Shown here: piece after piece, positions 33,351 to 43,738 of the stretch
Layout: each line of letters begins with the position of its first letter
Numbering within the stretch: the stretch's first letter is position 1
DNA from: Stenogyne calaminthoides
Taxonomy: Eukaryota; Streptophyta; Magnoliopsida; Lamiales; Lamiaceae
DNA length: 64,000 nt
Direction: 5' to 3'
Assembly (NCBI GenBank): GCA_037126765.1
Contig: JBBCBC010000025.1
Span: 17,416,175-17,480,174 of the forward strand
Made by a program: the position numbers and the translations under genes
Notes under the pieces: generated by a model
The model's input: the letters and a program-made list of their open reading frames with translations, nothing else
What the model was told of the DNA's origin: nothing
Database searches by the model: none

Positions 33351-35129
33351 ATAGTGGGGGGCACAGTAATTAGATAAACCGCACCCCTTTGTTCTTATTT
33401 GTTCCGCCCGGCTTCATCTTCTTCACCCAAATTTCTAGGGTTTCCCCCTTGTTGAGGTTTCGCTGCCGCACTGTAAATTTCGATCGCTCTCGACCGGCAG
33501 TGCTACACCACGTCGCTGTAGGCCGGTGCTAGGCACCGTACCTCGCATCACGTGCGGTAGCTCACGATCCTATTCGTGATGCCATCGTCATCTCCAATGC
33601 AATTTCGTCTTGGAGACGTTCTCGTACCGCCTTGATTTGTAGTGGTGCGCCACCGATTTCCTCCGATTTTGATTCTCGTCGCTTGAATGCTCTCAGAGCT
33701 TGGCCGGTGTGTCTGTCTCGATGCGTTTCAAGGCGGTGCATCACCGGATTCGGGAGAGTCAGTGGCGACGCACCACCGACTCGATCATCTTCTTTGACTT
33801 ACGATTTGGTTTCAAACCAATTTCGCTCAAAAGGGGTGCGGCACCGCGCAACCCCCTTCCGCCCTCCTCATTCGCGACGACAATCTGCATGCCTGCTAGG
33901 CATGATGTTAGTGGCTCGCGTCAGCTCGATGGCCGTGTTCTACCGCCTCGCTGATGCTCGATGTGTCGAACATTGAATCTGGACTATTCTATTTTGGTTC
34001 TAATTTCGAGATTCTTGGGTTGATTAATTTGATTAATTGTGATGAAATTAAAATTCTGGAATTTTGGTTGATTTGGGTGTTTGGAACTTTCAGATTGGAT
34101 TCGATTTGGAAGGGTGATGATGTAGGAGGGCTGTTTTGCAAATTTGATTTTAAATAGGCCCTCCAGTGCAAATTTTAGAAATTGCACCTGAGCCCCCGGA
34201 AACAAATAAATCAAACAAGATTTTGGAATTTTATTCGATTTAATTCTGAAAATAAAATTGGTTGGACCAAAACGATTAATTGGATTAATCATTTTAATAA
34301 TCTTAAAATTGAATTTTAAATGGAATCAAAATTTGGTTTCTTAAAAGGATTTATTAAAATCCACTGTTAACTTGTTTACTCGCTTAAATTAGTTAACACT
34401 TTTAAGTCCGCATTATAACTGTTTGGGTAGGCGGCGCCCAATAATTGTCGGATCGTATTAAAATACTTGGGTAGACGACACCCAAATATTTGTTAGTCTG
34501 TATTTGTCATGTTTGGGTAGGCCGCGCCTGTAATTGCTCAAATGTGACTTAGATATCATGATGGATCTCGATTAAGCAATTAATACCTCGCCTTTAAAAA
34601 CGTTTCTCACTAAAATATGGTTTTATCATTAATTTGATAAGATGTCTTCCATCAAAATTAAAAGTAAACTGGAGATTTCGTTCCAATGAGTACTTAAAGA
34701 CCTCGTCTTTTGCTTAAATCTACATATAACGGGACTTTTATAGGGACATGTAATATCACCGCTTGATGGTTGTAAACCAACTTAACTTTGTTTCGCTTGC
34801 CCTCGCGGGTAACAAAGGCTAAGTGACATCAGTCGAACTAGGTTCGACAAACTAGGAGTTGCAGTTTTGCAATTGGTTTGGAGACCTACAAGTTATGCTA
34901 TTATAATGATCAGCCCTCGCTGGGATTATGGTGGTAGTAATATGGATCCTAATCCATTATGATTTATATTAGATATAAATTCGTACTTTTTCGATGAGGT
35001 CGTTAAGTATGTGAAAATAATGGAAACAAAATAAATTTAAAGGCCATATTTATTTTGATTGCTGAATATTGATCATAGGAATTATGTGTTTTAATTCCTG
35101 TTTTATTTTATTTCTCTAGGATTGTTGAA
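33351..35129 (+). other. Long leader of copia C, no gene
   Basis: About 1.8 kb before gag. The part 33420-33965 is rich in G, C and CpG, unlike the AT-rich surroundings, and has short ORFs in several frames with no family I recognise. At 34420, 34468 and 34511 the motif GTTTGGGTAGGC(G/C)(G/C)CGCC recurs imperfectly. Just before the Gag ATG the sequence TTTTATTTTATTTCTCTAG looks like a plant 3' splice site, so the leader may contain an intron. A captured host segment is possible but unproven. Confidence 0.5.
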
Positions 35130-35970
35130 ATGAATAAATTGTCATTGAGAAGCGTTTTGGAAACGAACAAATTGGTTGGGCCATACATTCTAAACTGGTA
35201 CCAAAACGTTCATTTGGTGCTCAGGCAAGAAAAGATTGAGTACGTGTTGGACACGCCAATCCCTGCTACCCCGGAGGCTGGTACTGAAGAGGCTGAGGCG
35301 TTTGACACCGCAACTCACAAGAAGCATCAAGAGGATACTTCCCAAGCTCAGTGTGTTATGCTACTCGGGATGACTCCCGAATTTCAAAGGCAGCATGAGA
35401 AGATGCTTCCCTTCGAGATGATTAAGCATCAGAAGGATCTCTTTGATTCTGAATCTCGTTCCGAGATTTATGAAGTGATGAGAGATCTATTTAGATGTCG
35501 ATTGTCTGAGGGAGGGAAGGTTTCTCCTCATGTGTTAAAGATGATTGGGCTAATCGAGAAACTTGGTCGTCTGGGCATTGAGCTCAAGACCAATGTTGTT
35601 GTTTATGCCATTCTGAGTCACTTCCCAATTCATATTTGAGTTTCGTAGTAAATTTTAATATGAATAAGACAGAATCGACTATGCCCGAGCTGCATAACAT
35701 GCTAAAGACCTTTAAGTCTTCCACTGCTAAGGAAAAGCCCATGCTCATGGTGAGTGCCTCTACTTCTTCCGCTCCGAAAGGAAAGAAGAAGCGAAGGGGC
35801 AAGGCAAAGAAAGGCTCCAAGCCAAACTTCCTTAAGCCTAAAGGTGGAATTCTGAAGAGGGATAGGGTGGATAAGGATGTATGCCTCCACTGCAAGCAGA
35901 AGGGGCATTGGAAGAAGGACTGCAAGGTTCTAGCAGCTGAAAAGAAGACACAAGGTGTCTCAACCACTGG
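35130..35970 (+). pseudogene. gag of copia C (one frameshift, zinc knuckle intact)
   Basis: Nucleocapsid gene. The ATG at 35130 opens 169 codons: NKLVGPYILNWYQNVHLVLR, MIKHQKDLFDSESRSEIYEV and KMIGLIEKLGRLGIELKTN. A one-base slip near 35632 moves into the frame 35636-36808, which is contiguous with pol. That frame has the basic linker KGKKKRRGKAKKGSK and a perfect zinc knuckle CLHCKQKGHWKKDC (C-X2-C-X4-H-X4-C). Apart from the single frameshift the gene is complete, making it one of the better preserved gag genes here. Confidence 0.9.
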
Positions 35971-37771
35971 AACAGGTATGTTTGTTATTGAGATAAACAT
36001 GTCCACAAATGATACTAACTGCTGGGTATTAGATACCGGTTGTGGCTCAAACATTTGTACAAATGTGCAAGGTCTCAAGGATAGCAGGACAGTTAGGTCA
36101 GGTGAAGTCGCTTTACACTTTGGGAATGGAGCAAGAGTTGCCGTTGAACGTGTTGGCATTTACGTTTTAGATTTACCCTCTGGTTTTAGACTTGAACTAA
36201 ATAATTGTTATTTTGTTCCTTCTATTACCCGCAACATTATTTCTATTCTGATGTTGGACATTAAAGGTTTTTCCTTCCATTTTGCAAACAATAATTGTTA
36301 TTTTTTGCTTAATGGTGATGTGTATGGAAATGCTCATTTATTTAATGGTTTATATTTGTTGCATTGTGGACATAACATTCTTAATATACAAAACAAAAGA
36401 CTCAAACTTAGTAATCATGAAAACCCGACTTACTTGTGGCACTACAGACTTGGTCATGCAAATGAGAAAAGAATCGCAAGGCTAAGAAAGTTGGACTACT
36501 TAGCCCCATTCGACTTTGAGTCTTATGGAAACTGCGAATCTTGTCTTAAGGGCAAAATGATCAACAAACCCTTTTCTGGGAAAGGGGTTTGTGCCAAGGA
36601 AGTTCTAGAGTTGATCCACAGTGATGTTTGTGGACCATTGCCCACTCTAGCTAGGGGTCACTTCGGCTACTTCATAACTTTTACTGATGATTTCTCTAGA
36701 TTCGGGTATGTGTATCTGATGAAACACAAATCTAAATATTTTGAGAAATTCAAAGAGTACAAAGCTGAAGTAGAGAAGCATCTTGGTAAGAGTATTAAGA
36801 CTCTTTGATCAGATCGAGGAGGAGAATATCTTAGCCATGAATTCACTGATTATCTGATGTTGCATGAAATCCAATCACAATGGACTCCTCCCGGCACACC
36901 CCAAATGAATGGAGTGCTAGAGAGGAGAAACCGAAGCTTGTTAGATATGGTAAGGTCCATGATGAGCTTTTTCTCTCTTCCAACATTTTTATGGGGATAC
37001 GCACTTCAAACCTCAATTTACATTCTGAACATGATTCCATCCAAATCAGTTGAGCATACGCCATACGAGTTATGGCATGGCAAGAAGCCAAATTTCTCTC
37101 ACATTAGAACGTGGGGCTGCCCTGCGTTTGTGAAGAAAATTCTCACTGATAAGTTGAAATCAAAAGGTGAAAAGGGTTACTTTGTGGGATATCCTAAGGA
37201 AACTAGAGGATATTATTTCTATCTCCCTGATAAACAAATAGTGATTGTTTATAGGCAGGCCAAATTCCTTGAAGAAGACTACGTCTTCAAGGAACAAAGT
37301 AGTAAGACGATAGAACTTGATGAAATTCAAGAACCAAAAATTAACAAGGAGATTGATTTCTTGTCAAAGCAACATGACAAAGAATCAGTGGGAGCATTCA
37401 GCAGCTCATATGGTGGAAGTTTATCACTAAGTGATCTCTTTCAGCCAGTGGGAGCGTAATTGGAGTTGCATTGACCAAGCAACGAATTCCAAGTAGGCTG
37501 AATGAGAATAACATAGTTCAAACTCCTGCTCAAGAGGCATCCGGAAGTGCTCAATGAGCATCCGGAAGTGTCGCTCTTGAGGCCTCCCCGGTCGACGATG
37601 AAATCGCTTTACCACAAAATTTTCACGATCAGAATGTCCAGCCTGAACAACCACAACTCCGTAAGTCCACTAGAGTTCGCAATCCGATCACCAGATATTA
37701 TGGTTTCCTCATGGAGCAACATGATGATGTGGAGATCCCAGGTAAAGATGAACCTAGAACTTACACTGAGG
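35971..37771 (+). pseudogene. Protease and integrase of copia C pol (nonsense mutation, then cut by G2)
   Basis: In frame with the end of gag. Protease has CWVLDTGCGSNICTNVQ with the catalytic Asp. Integrase has the zinc segment LWHYRLGHANEKR and CESCLKGK and the first Asp in IHSDVCGPLP. The open frame stops at a TGA (36806-36808) exactly before SDRGGEYL, where CGA for Arg would be expected: a C-to-T change at a CpG. The Glu is in GVLERRNRSLLD, in the next open part (36857-37459). The linker to RT is broken near 37460, and the sequence ends in EPRTYTEVL at 37771, where G2 begins. Confidence 0.9.
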
Positions 37772-38400
37772 TGTTATAGCCGGAATTATCTGAGTGTATG
37801 AACAATCACTCACAAAATAAGAATAACGAATGCAGATAAGAGAGACGATTTGGTGACCCGGTTCTCCAAATACGGCTACGTCCGGGGGTAATACCAAGCT
37901 AGGAATTTTACTACAATATCTGCCTAAGAACTAAGATTTTGATCCTTTCCAATGAATGTTACAAGGAGTATTTATAGATAGTGAACTAGGTTAAATCTCC
38001 TCGTGGGCCTCTCCTTCAGGCCTTCTAGGGCCGCAGCTGCCATCATCGTGGTTTCCTTGATATCTGGTCCGCGATTCTCGCCTTAAGATAGACTTGTCTT
38101 GCCTGCTCCCCATGATATCCGCGCTATTAACTGCCTGAATCTTCTATATATTTATCCCCGGGCGACCTCGGATGCTCGTTCGAGGTTATCGTCCTTTGAG
38201 GAATAGTCACCTTATGGACATATGACCCCAAAAATTGCCCTGGACTTATGGTCGCCCTGGATATATCTTTCCCGATTCCCGAGACATGATGGTGGTCGTA
38301 CCGTTCCCTCAAGAAGTCCAAACACCACCTCGAAATAGTGCGCCTTATGACGTCACCCTGTAGGGTTATGATGACGCGTGGCCGCCACGCGCCCCGCTTA
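37772..38400 (-). repeat. 3' LTR of G2 (inner edge uncertain)
   Basis: Begins TGTTATAGCCGGAATT in plus orientation directly after copia C and carries a minus-strand TATA box (37969-37976). No second LTR is present for comparison, so the right limit is a guess within 38200-38460. Pyrimidine-rich runs near 38225-38260 may be the complement of the polypurine tract. Confidence 0.45.
37969..37976 (-). promoter_or_regulatory. TATA box of G2 LTR
   Basis: TATAAATA on the minus strand, in the G2 sense orientation, about 200 bp from the outer LTR edge. It supports calling this stretch an LTR. Confidence 0.5.
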
Positions 38401-38469
38401 TGTTAGGATTTTTTGCTGATTCGCCCCACATTTGAAATCCTAATTGCGCTACGGCCCCTGATTCCCGCT

Positions 38470-38477
38470 TATAAATA
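38470..38477 (+). promoter_or_regulatory. TATA box upstream of the G2 antisense gene
   Basis: TATAAATA on the plus strand, about 150 bp before the ATG at 38623. A pyrimidine-rich leader with a possible small intron (GTAAGT at 38572 to AG at 38620, about 49 bp, short for a plant) lies between them. This gives the antisense gene a promoter of its own, separate from the LTR. Confidence 0.6.
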
Positions 38478-39518
38478 TGGGTTCAATTCCTTCTTCCTAC
38501 CCTTCTGCGAAGCTGTGCCTTTGAGTTTTCTTCGAGATTTGGGTGACTTTGCATTCCCCTTGCTCCTTTTGGTAAGTGTTTTCTTTGCCCCAAACTCCTT
38601 CGAACCCCCTTCTATATTAGTTATGTCGGGACCGCCAAGAGATCAGGCTGGGCCTTCATCTCCGGATGAGGGTAGTTCCCTTCGCCGAGGCTTCTAGCAG
38701 CGGTGGCTCGTTGGAAGATATGGGCTCTGTACTCCGGGACGGAGGGAATGCCCCTATGGATTCCGACGTGTTTGAGTCCCTCACGGACTTGGGTATATTG
38801 ACCCCGGAGCAGGGTTCGACGGAGACTGGGGACCGCGCCCTGAAGGACGCTCTTGAGCCCTCCGTTAGCCAGGGTCGGGACCAACTAGATTTCTTTGATT
38901 ACCTGGCTTATCGGGCCGACCTTATACACTGCCGACCACTTTGACCCGAGATCTGCAAGGCGACCAAGTCCAAATTCCACATAAATGATGAGAAATACTT
39001 CTCTGTCATGATGGAGGCCGAGCTGGACGTCACCCATTGCAAGTATGAGACTCCGAACAATGTGTTTTATTACCGGCCGGATCGGTCGGAGAGGGTCGAC
39101 CAGCCTCCGGAGGGGATGATCGCTATACACAAGGCAGTGATGGATGTGGGTCTTCGCTTTCCCCTTCATCTGGCGATCTCCCATCTGTTGGCCGCCTAGC
39201 GTCTTGCCCCGGCCCAGATCACTCTGAACAGATGGAGTTACCTTTTGGCGACGTTAACCGTGATCGGCCAGGCCGGCCTTTACCGATTGCCTACTCCCAT
39301 GGAGGTGAATTACTATTTGTCATTGGTTGCCCAACAAGGCCAGGAAGGCCACTATGCCCTGAAAAATGACCCTAGTCGGCGGATCGTGTGGGGGATTGTC
39401 AATAAGGTTAAAAATTGGCATCCCCGATGGTGGTTTTTGGGCGGAGCGTGGCAAAGTGCCCCTCTGTGGTCCATCTTAGAGGTCCCCATTCCTAGTGACT
39501 TCCAAGAGCGGACTCCTC

Positions 39519-39585
39519 GTAAGATTCCGCTCTAAAGGTACATCGATCATCTCAGTACTGATCTAATTTCCCTTCTCTTTTGCAG
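39519..39585 (+). other. Putative intron in G2 antisense gene
   Basis: GTAAGATTCCG at the 5' end and TTCTCTTTTGCAG at the 3' end, 67 bp, with a T-rich end. Reading through it meets TAA at once, whereas removal joins coding-like sequence. The GT..AG signals are close to plant consensus. Confidence 0.6.
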
Positions 39586-40241
39586 GCGTGCTTGTTGCTG
39601 ACGAGAACCAGCTGAACTAGGATTTTGAGACTGCCCACCGGATTACCTTCGACTATCCCTGGGAATTTTGCCACGTCGAATTCTATAACTCTTCCTCTGA
39701 GAGATTGTGGGGGGGGGGGTTTAGGGACGTATCCCCACGAGACCGGCCGACTTCGTGACTGCCCTTCCTTTAATAGAGGTTTCACAACTTGGGAATTTTG
39801 TCCTTAATCACTGTGGTCGTTTTCTTATAGCTTCGAACATACCCGTTCAAGTGACTGCTCCAACTGCCAAATAGATGGCTTCTCGCCAGAATACTGCTCT
39901 CAATTTCTCTCGGACTAGGTTCACGGCGCGGCCTACATCTTCGTCCCGCGGGGGCGGAAAAATAGAGACGGGGGGTCGTCTTGGGCCGACTGCTCAAAAG
40001 AGAAGAGGAAGACCAAGGAGGGACGAGAGGGTGCTCGCCCAGTCCACTCAAAAGACTCCCCTACACGGAAACACGCTTGTACTGGCGACCGCTCCCCACG
40101 TGTTCTTGGGGGAGGGAGCGCTCCACCGCGGGAGCCGATTCTCATCGCCCGTCCTCTGCCGATGACGTTGCCACCTCAACCTGGTCGCCAATTTTCCGGT
40201 GACCGCACCTTTATGGGGTTTGATGTTGATCGCACTGGGGC

Positions 40242-40322
40242 GTAAGTTTCTTTACCTTATTGCCTCCATCGTTTCTTCCCTTATATTTTTTGTATTTTTC
40301 TAAACTGGACAGTTTGTTTCAG
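40242..40322 (+). other. Putative intron in G2 antisense gene
   Basis: GTAAGTTTCTTTACC at the 5' end and ACAGTTTGTTTCAG at the 3' end, 81 bp and very T-rich. It lies before the coiled-coil exon. GTAAGT and TTTCAG match plant splice consensus. Confidence 0.65.
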
Positions 40323-41110
40323 GTTCGTGAACTTTCCTACGCCCGTTGCCGATTATCTTCGGTCGAAGATGTCTCCCATCGTCAGGAGCTCGACTGGTTG
40401 GACTCGATACATGTGACACTCTATCCAGGACATGCCCTGGTGTTGGTATCTGGACGACCACCACGCCGCCTTCTCGAATAGCAAGGAGAATAACCTCTAC
40501 ATCGTCCTGATTTATTCTCAAATGGTGGTCACGTTCCTCGAGCGGGTCATAGAGCAAAATGACCAGGACTTGGAGACCTCCTGCTCAACCCTCAATGAGC
40601 AGAAGAAAAAGTTGGCAGAGGCAGCCGCGGCCATGTCCCGGATGGAGGTCGACCTGAAGGCTTCTCAGGAGAGGTCTGCCGAATTGGCTTTGCAGGTGGC
40701 GGATGTGAACACCAAGCGACGCGCCGAGGTCTACTCATACCGTCTCGAGCTAGTGACTCTACGGGGCCAGGTCGATGAGCTCACTCGGTAGCTAGCTAAG
40801 TCCCATGCTTTGGCGGTCGATTATGAAGCTCGGGTCGGCGATCTCAAGTTTCAAATATCCAAGGAGGCTTCTCTTCGGGCTGCCGATGATGCCGCGCGGG
40901 GATATTCTCATACATTAGCACCTATGCGGACGTCCTTTGGATGGTGTTCCATCACGACCCTTCCGCCGATGCCTCCGTGCTCGTGGAAGATTTCAAAGCC
41001 TTTGTAGCTGATTGCCCGCCCGAGGCCGATGTGGTACTGTCCGTGGTGGACTTGGCCGATTTTGGTGTCGACCTGTCATTCTTGGCGCGCGGTGACTGCC
41101 CCAGGTGGTG

Positions 41111-41856
41111 AGGTAGTCGGAGGCGAGGGACAGGTGGGCGACCACACCATGGTCGATAGGGTGGATAGGTCAGGGGATGATGCTTAGTTCATCCCTTTCT
41201 GCTGAAATTTTGTGTATGAACCTCTTTCTTTTGAATGTTTTTCGTCTTTTTCTTTTTTTTCTTTTTTGCACTGTCCCTCGGGGTATGAACTTGTAAGTGG
41301 CCTGTGGGTCCCTTTTTTGTATTCAGCCTTCATGCCCTTATCTAATGAATGAAAGTTTTATATTTTCTTGTCTCTCGCTGTGCATTTACGTACGAGTTTC
41401 TTGCTTTGTGTATGGAATGTTGGTCATGCAAACTCTGACATACACCGGCGACTATGAGTCTTGCATATTTCCTAATCGCCATTTGCATACGGTGCGATGT
41501 ATCTGGACTGTGTTTTGGTCATCTTATCTTATGTGACGTGTCTAAACTTTGGCTTAGTCGTGTTATGGTGTTGTCTTCAAGAAGATCGTCGTGCTTAGCC
41601 GATGGCTAATGCGATGACAACCTTATTGACATGAGTTCCGAGTGATGCTTCCTATCGCAGGTGACGCATTTAGTGACCACTCTTCCTACTCGACCTTTGT
41701 CGTCCAGATCATATCTAGGACGGTTCCTGGCCGACTTATTCTACAGCGTACAAGGCGTTTCAAAAATGTAATTTATTAAAAAATATTTCCTTTGAAAGCG
41801 ATGAGCTATTACAACGTTGTGACAGACAAACTAGTAAACATGTTATTAGCTATTCC
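41111..41856 (+). other. Spacer between the antisense gene and integrase end of G2
   Basis: About 750 bp, probably the 3' untranslated part of the antisense gene (CTAATGAATGAAAGTTTTATATT at 41341-41363) meeting the 3' end of pol. No further gene is supported. Confidence 0.5.
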
Positions 41857-43027
41857 CTATTTGTAGTATTTCTTTAAGTGGGTCGCATTCCAAGGATATT
41901 GTGTCAGTGTGTCATCCGGGTCTTCGATCTCGTATGCTCTGTTTGCCAGGCATTTGGATATTTTGAATGGGCCTTCCCAGGTGGGGCCGAATACTCCTTT
42001 GGGTACTCCGAGTACCTTTTTTAGAATGAGGTCACCTTTCTTGAACTGCCAGAGTTTGGCCTTCGAGTTGTAATATTTTTCTATTTGTCGTTTGTAGCCG
42101 GCATTTTTTAGGTTAGCTTCTATCCTCATCTCTTCCAATAGGTCTAATCTAGTCATTATTTCCATGTCATTGCCATTTGAGGCTTCGTTGCTTGTTCGGT
42201 GGCTAGGTATGGTGACTTCTGCTGGGATTACTGCCTATGCCCCGAATGCGAGGCAATAGGGTGTTTCCCTTGCGGAGGTCCTGCAGGTTGTTCTGTATGA
42301 CAACAATACTTCGGGCAATTCGCTTGCCCACTTGCCCTTCCCCCCTTCAAGTCGTGCTTTCAGTGTATGTTTGATAATTTTGTTGATCGCCTCAACTTGC
42401 CTGTTGGATTGCGGATGGTAAGGGGTGGAGAAGAGCTTTGTTATCTTCCATTTCTTGAAGAATGTGTCGATCTTGAGGTAGTCGAATTGCTTTTCGTTGT
42501 CAATTACGATTGCTTGCGGGAGGGCAAAGTGACAAATGATGTTTCTCCATATAAATTTTATCATATTGTCCTAGTCGATCGTTGCGAGGGCTTCTGCCTC
42601 TGCCCATTTTGTGAAGTAGTCAACCGCAATGAGGGCAAACAGTACAGTCCCTGAGGCCGTGGGCAGGGGCCCAATGATATCAATTCCCCATTTTGCGAAA
42701 GGTCATGGACTCAGAATGCTGGTTAACTCTTCTGGGGATACCCTGATTGAAGGGGCGAATATTTGGCATTGGTGGCATGTCTTTGTGTATTTGAGAGTGT
42801 CCCTTTTTAGCGTTGGCTAGAAATATCCTTGTCGTATGGTTTTGGGGCCTAAGGATTGGCCTCCCTTGTGGTTTCCGCAGATGCCCTCGTGGATTTCCCT
42901 CAGGATGGCTTGCCCCTCAGCCCTTGTCACACATCTGAGTAGCGGGATGCTAAAGCCTCGCTTGTATAAGATGTCATCGACCATCACATACCTTGCCTCT
43001 CTCATTTGCAATTGTCGGGCATTGACC
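41857..43027 (-). pseudogene. Integrase of G2 (broken)
   Basis: Reads leftward from about 43011: the zinc-binding segment (IHEGICGNHKGGQSLG, CHQCQIF), first Asp in FAKWGIDIIGPLP, second Asp in IVIDNEKQF and Glu in QSNRQVEAINKIIKHTL. The C-terminal part follows (YRTTCRTSARETPY, EGPFKISKCLANRAYE) and ends LKKYYK at 41857. The catalytic triad is present but stops at several points, including after RQGYF and GPLP, split it into at least three frames. It is closely similar in layout to G1 integrase. Confidence 0.87.
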
Positions 43028-43738
43028 CTATTTGTCGAGCAGATGTCTTGTCTTTAGATACTCGAGTATTGGTGTCCTCCAATCCTCGTGGTCGACATCC
43101 ATTGGGTCGGTTAGGGCGACCAGGGTGTGTGTGGTGGATGGGAAAATTAGTTTTGTGATGGTGATGTCTCTCATATCAGCCGGCCTTTCTGATGTTGCTA
43201 GCCTGGCCAAAGCATCTGCTTGGGAATTTATGTTCTTAGGTATCAGTTCCACATAGACTTGGTTGAATTTTTCGAGCAGGCTGCAGATGACTTCTTGGTA
43301 TGCAGTCATTCGATTGCATCGGGCCTCATACTCCCCGAACACTTGACACGCGACCAGTTGCGAGTCGGTGTGTATTTTCAGCCTCTTCACTCCCATGGCC
43401 ATTGTCATTTAAAGCCCTCCAATTAGGGCTTCGTATTTTGCTTCATTGTTAGTGGCCTGAAAGTTAAACATCATAGCCGTCTGGAAGGAATGTCCATCCG
43501 GGCTAGTCAGGCTTATGCAAGCCCCGACTCGAGTTTGAGTGGCGAACCCATCCACGTTGAGCTCCCATGGGGGCCCTGCTGGCGCTTCCTGCGCGGTTAT
43601 CGGGAAGGTAAGTTCTACCATGAAATCGGCCAGGGCCTGTGCCTTGATGGCCATTCGTGGGGCGTACGTGACACCAAACTAGCCAACTTTGATTGCCCAT
43701 TTCATGCAGTGCCCAGCCATGTCGGGGCAATGTACTGG
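43028..43738 (-). pseudogene. Second (archaeal-type) RNase H of G2 (5' truncated)
   Basis: The frame 43654-43409 has ALADFMVELTFP, the first Asp in WELNVDGFATQTR and the Glu in TNNEAKYEALIGGL. A stop at 43409-43411 is followed by the frame 43408-43028 with TDSQLVACQVFGEYEAR and NSQADALARLA, the remaining acidic residues. A second RNase H after the usual one is diagnostic of Tat elements. Upstream, only the end of the first RNase H (FGVTYAPR) remains before the junction at 43738. Confidence 0.87.

Larger units (their letters stand above)
38623..41110 (+). pseudogene. Antisense accessory gene of G2 (Tat type, introns, degraded)
   Basis: Runs opposite to G2 pol. The start MSGPPRDQAGPSSPDEG shifts by one base into a frame open to 39518 except for stops at 38942 and 39197. 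That frame includes LDFFDYLAYRADLIH, YFSVMMEAELDVTHC, VNYYLSLVAQQGQEG and WHPRWWFLGGAW, resembling the 'putative gypsy type transposon' domain of plant Tat elements. After two intron-like gaps (39519-39585 and 40242-40322) comes a coiled coil at 40500-40890 (ALQVADVNTKRRAEVYSYRL). The C-terminus reads DFKAFVADCPPEADVV and DLADFGVDLSFL. The G1 antisense ORF shares this C-terminus. Related genes in Grande elements are known as accessory genes on the opposite strand; a function here is not shown. Confidence 0.75.
37772..43738 (-). mobile_element. Ty3/gypsy Tat-type element G2 (minus strand, 5' truncated)
   Basis: Contains, on the minus strand, a second (archaeal-type) RNase H, integrase and an LTR-like end, and between integrase and LTR a long gene on the opposite strand. 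Dual RNase H plus an antisense gene is the layout of the Tat group (Ogre, Retand and Grande types). Gag, protease, RT and the first RNase H are missing: the sequence jumps at about 43738 into copia C RT. About 60 codons of copia RT are also lost there, so the right edge is a deletion and not an LTR end. The left edge TGTTATAGCCGG begins right after copia sequence. Confidence 0.82.

Noticed and set aside
33632..33976. Candidate host gene in the copia C leader (114-codon ORF)
   Set aside because: No recognisable domain, several overlapping frames are open because the block is GC-rich, and it sits in a retrotransposon leader. It is kept only as a possible captured segment.
41297..41536. Plus-strand 79-codon Cys/Leu-rich ORF after the antisense gene
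   Set aside because: No family resemblance; it lies in the probable 3' untranslated part between the antisense gene and integrase.
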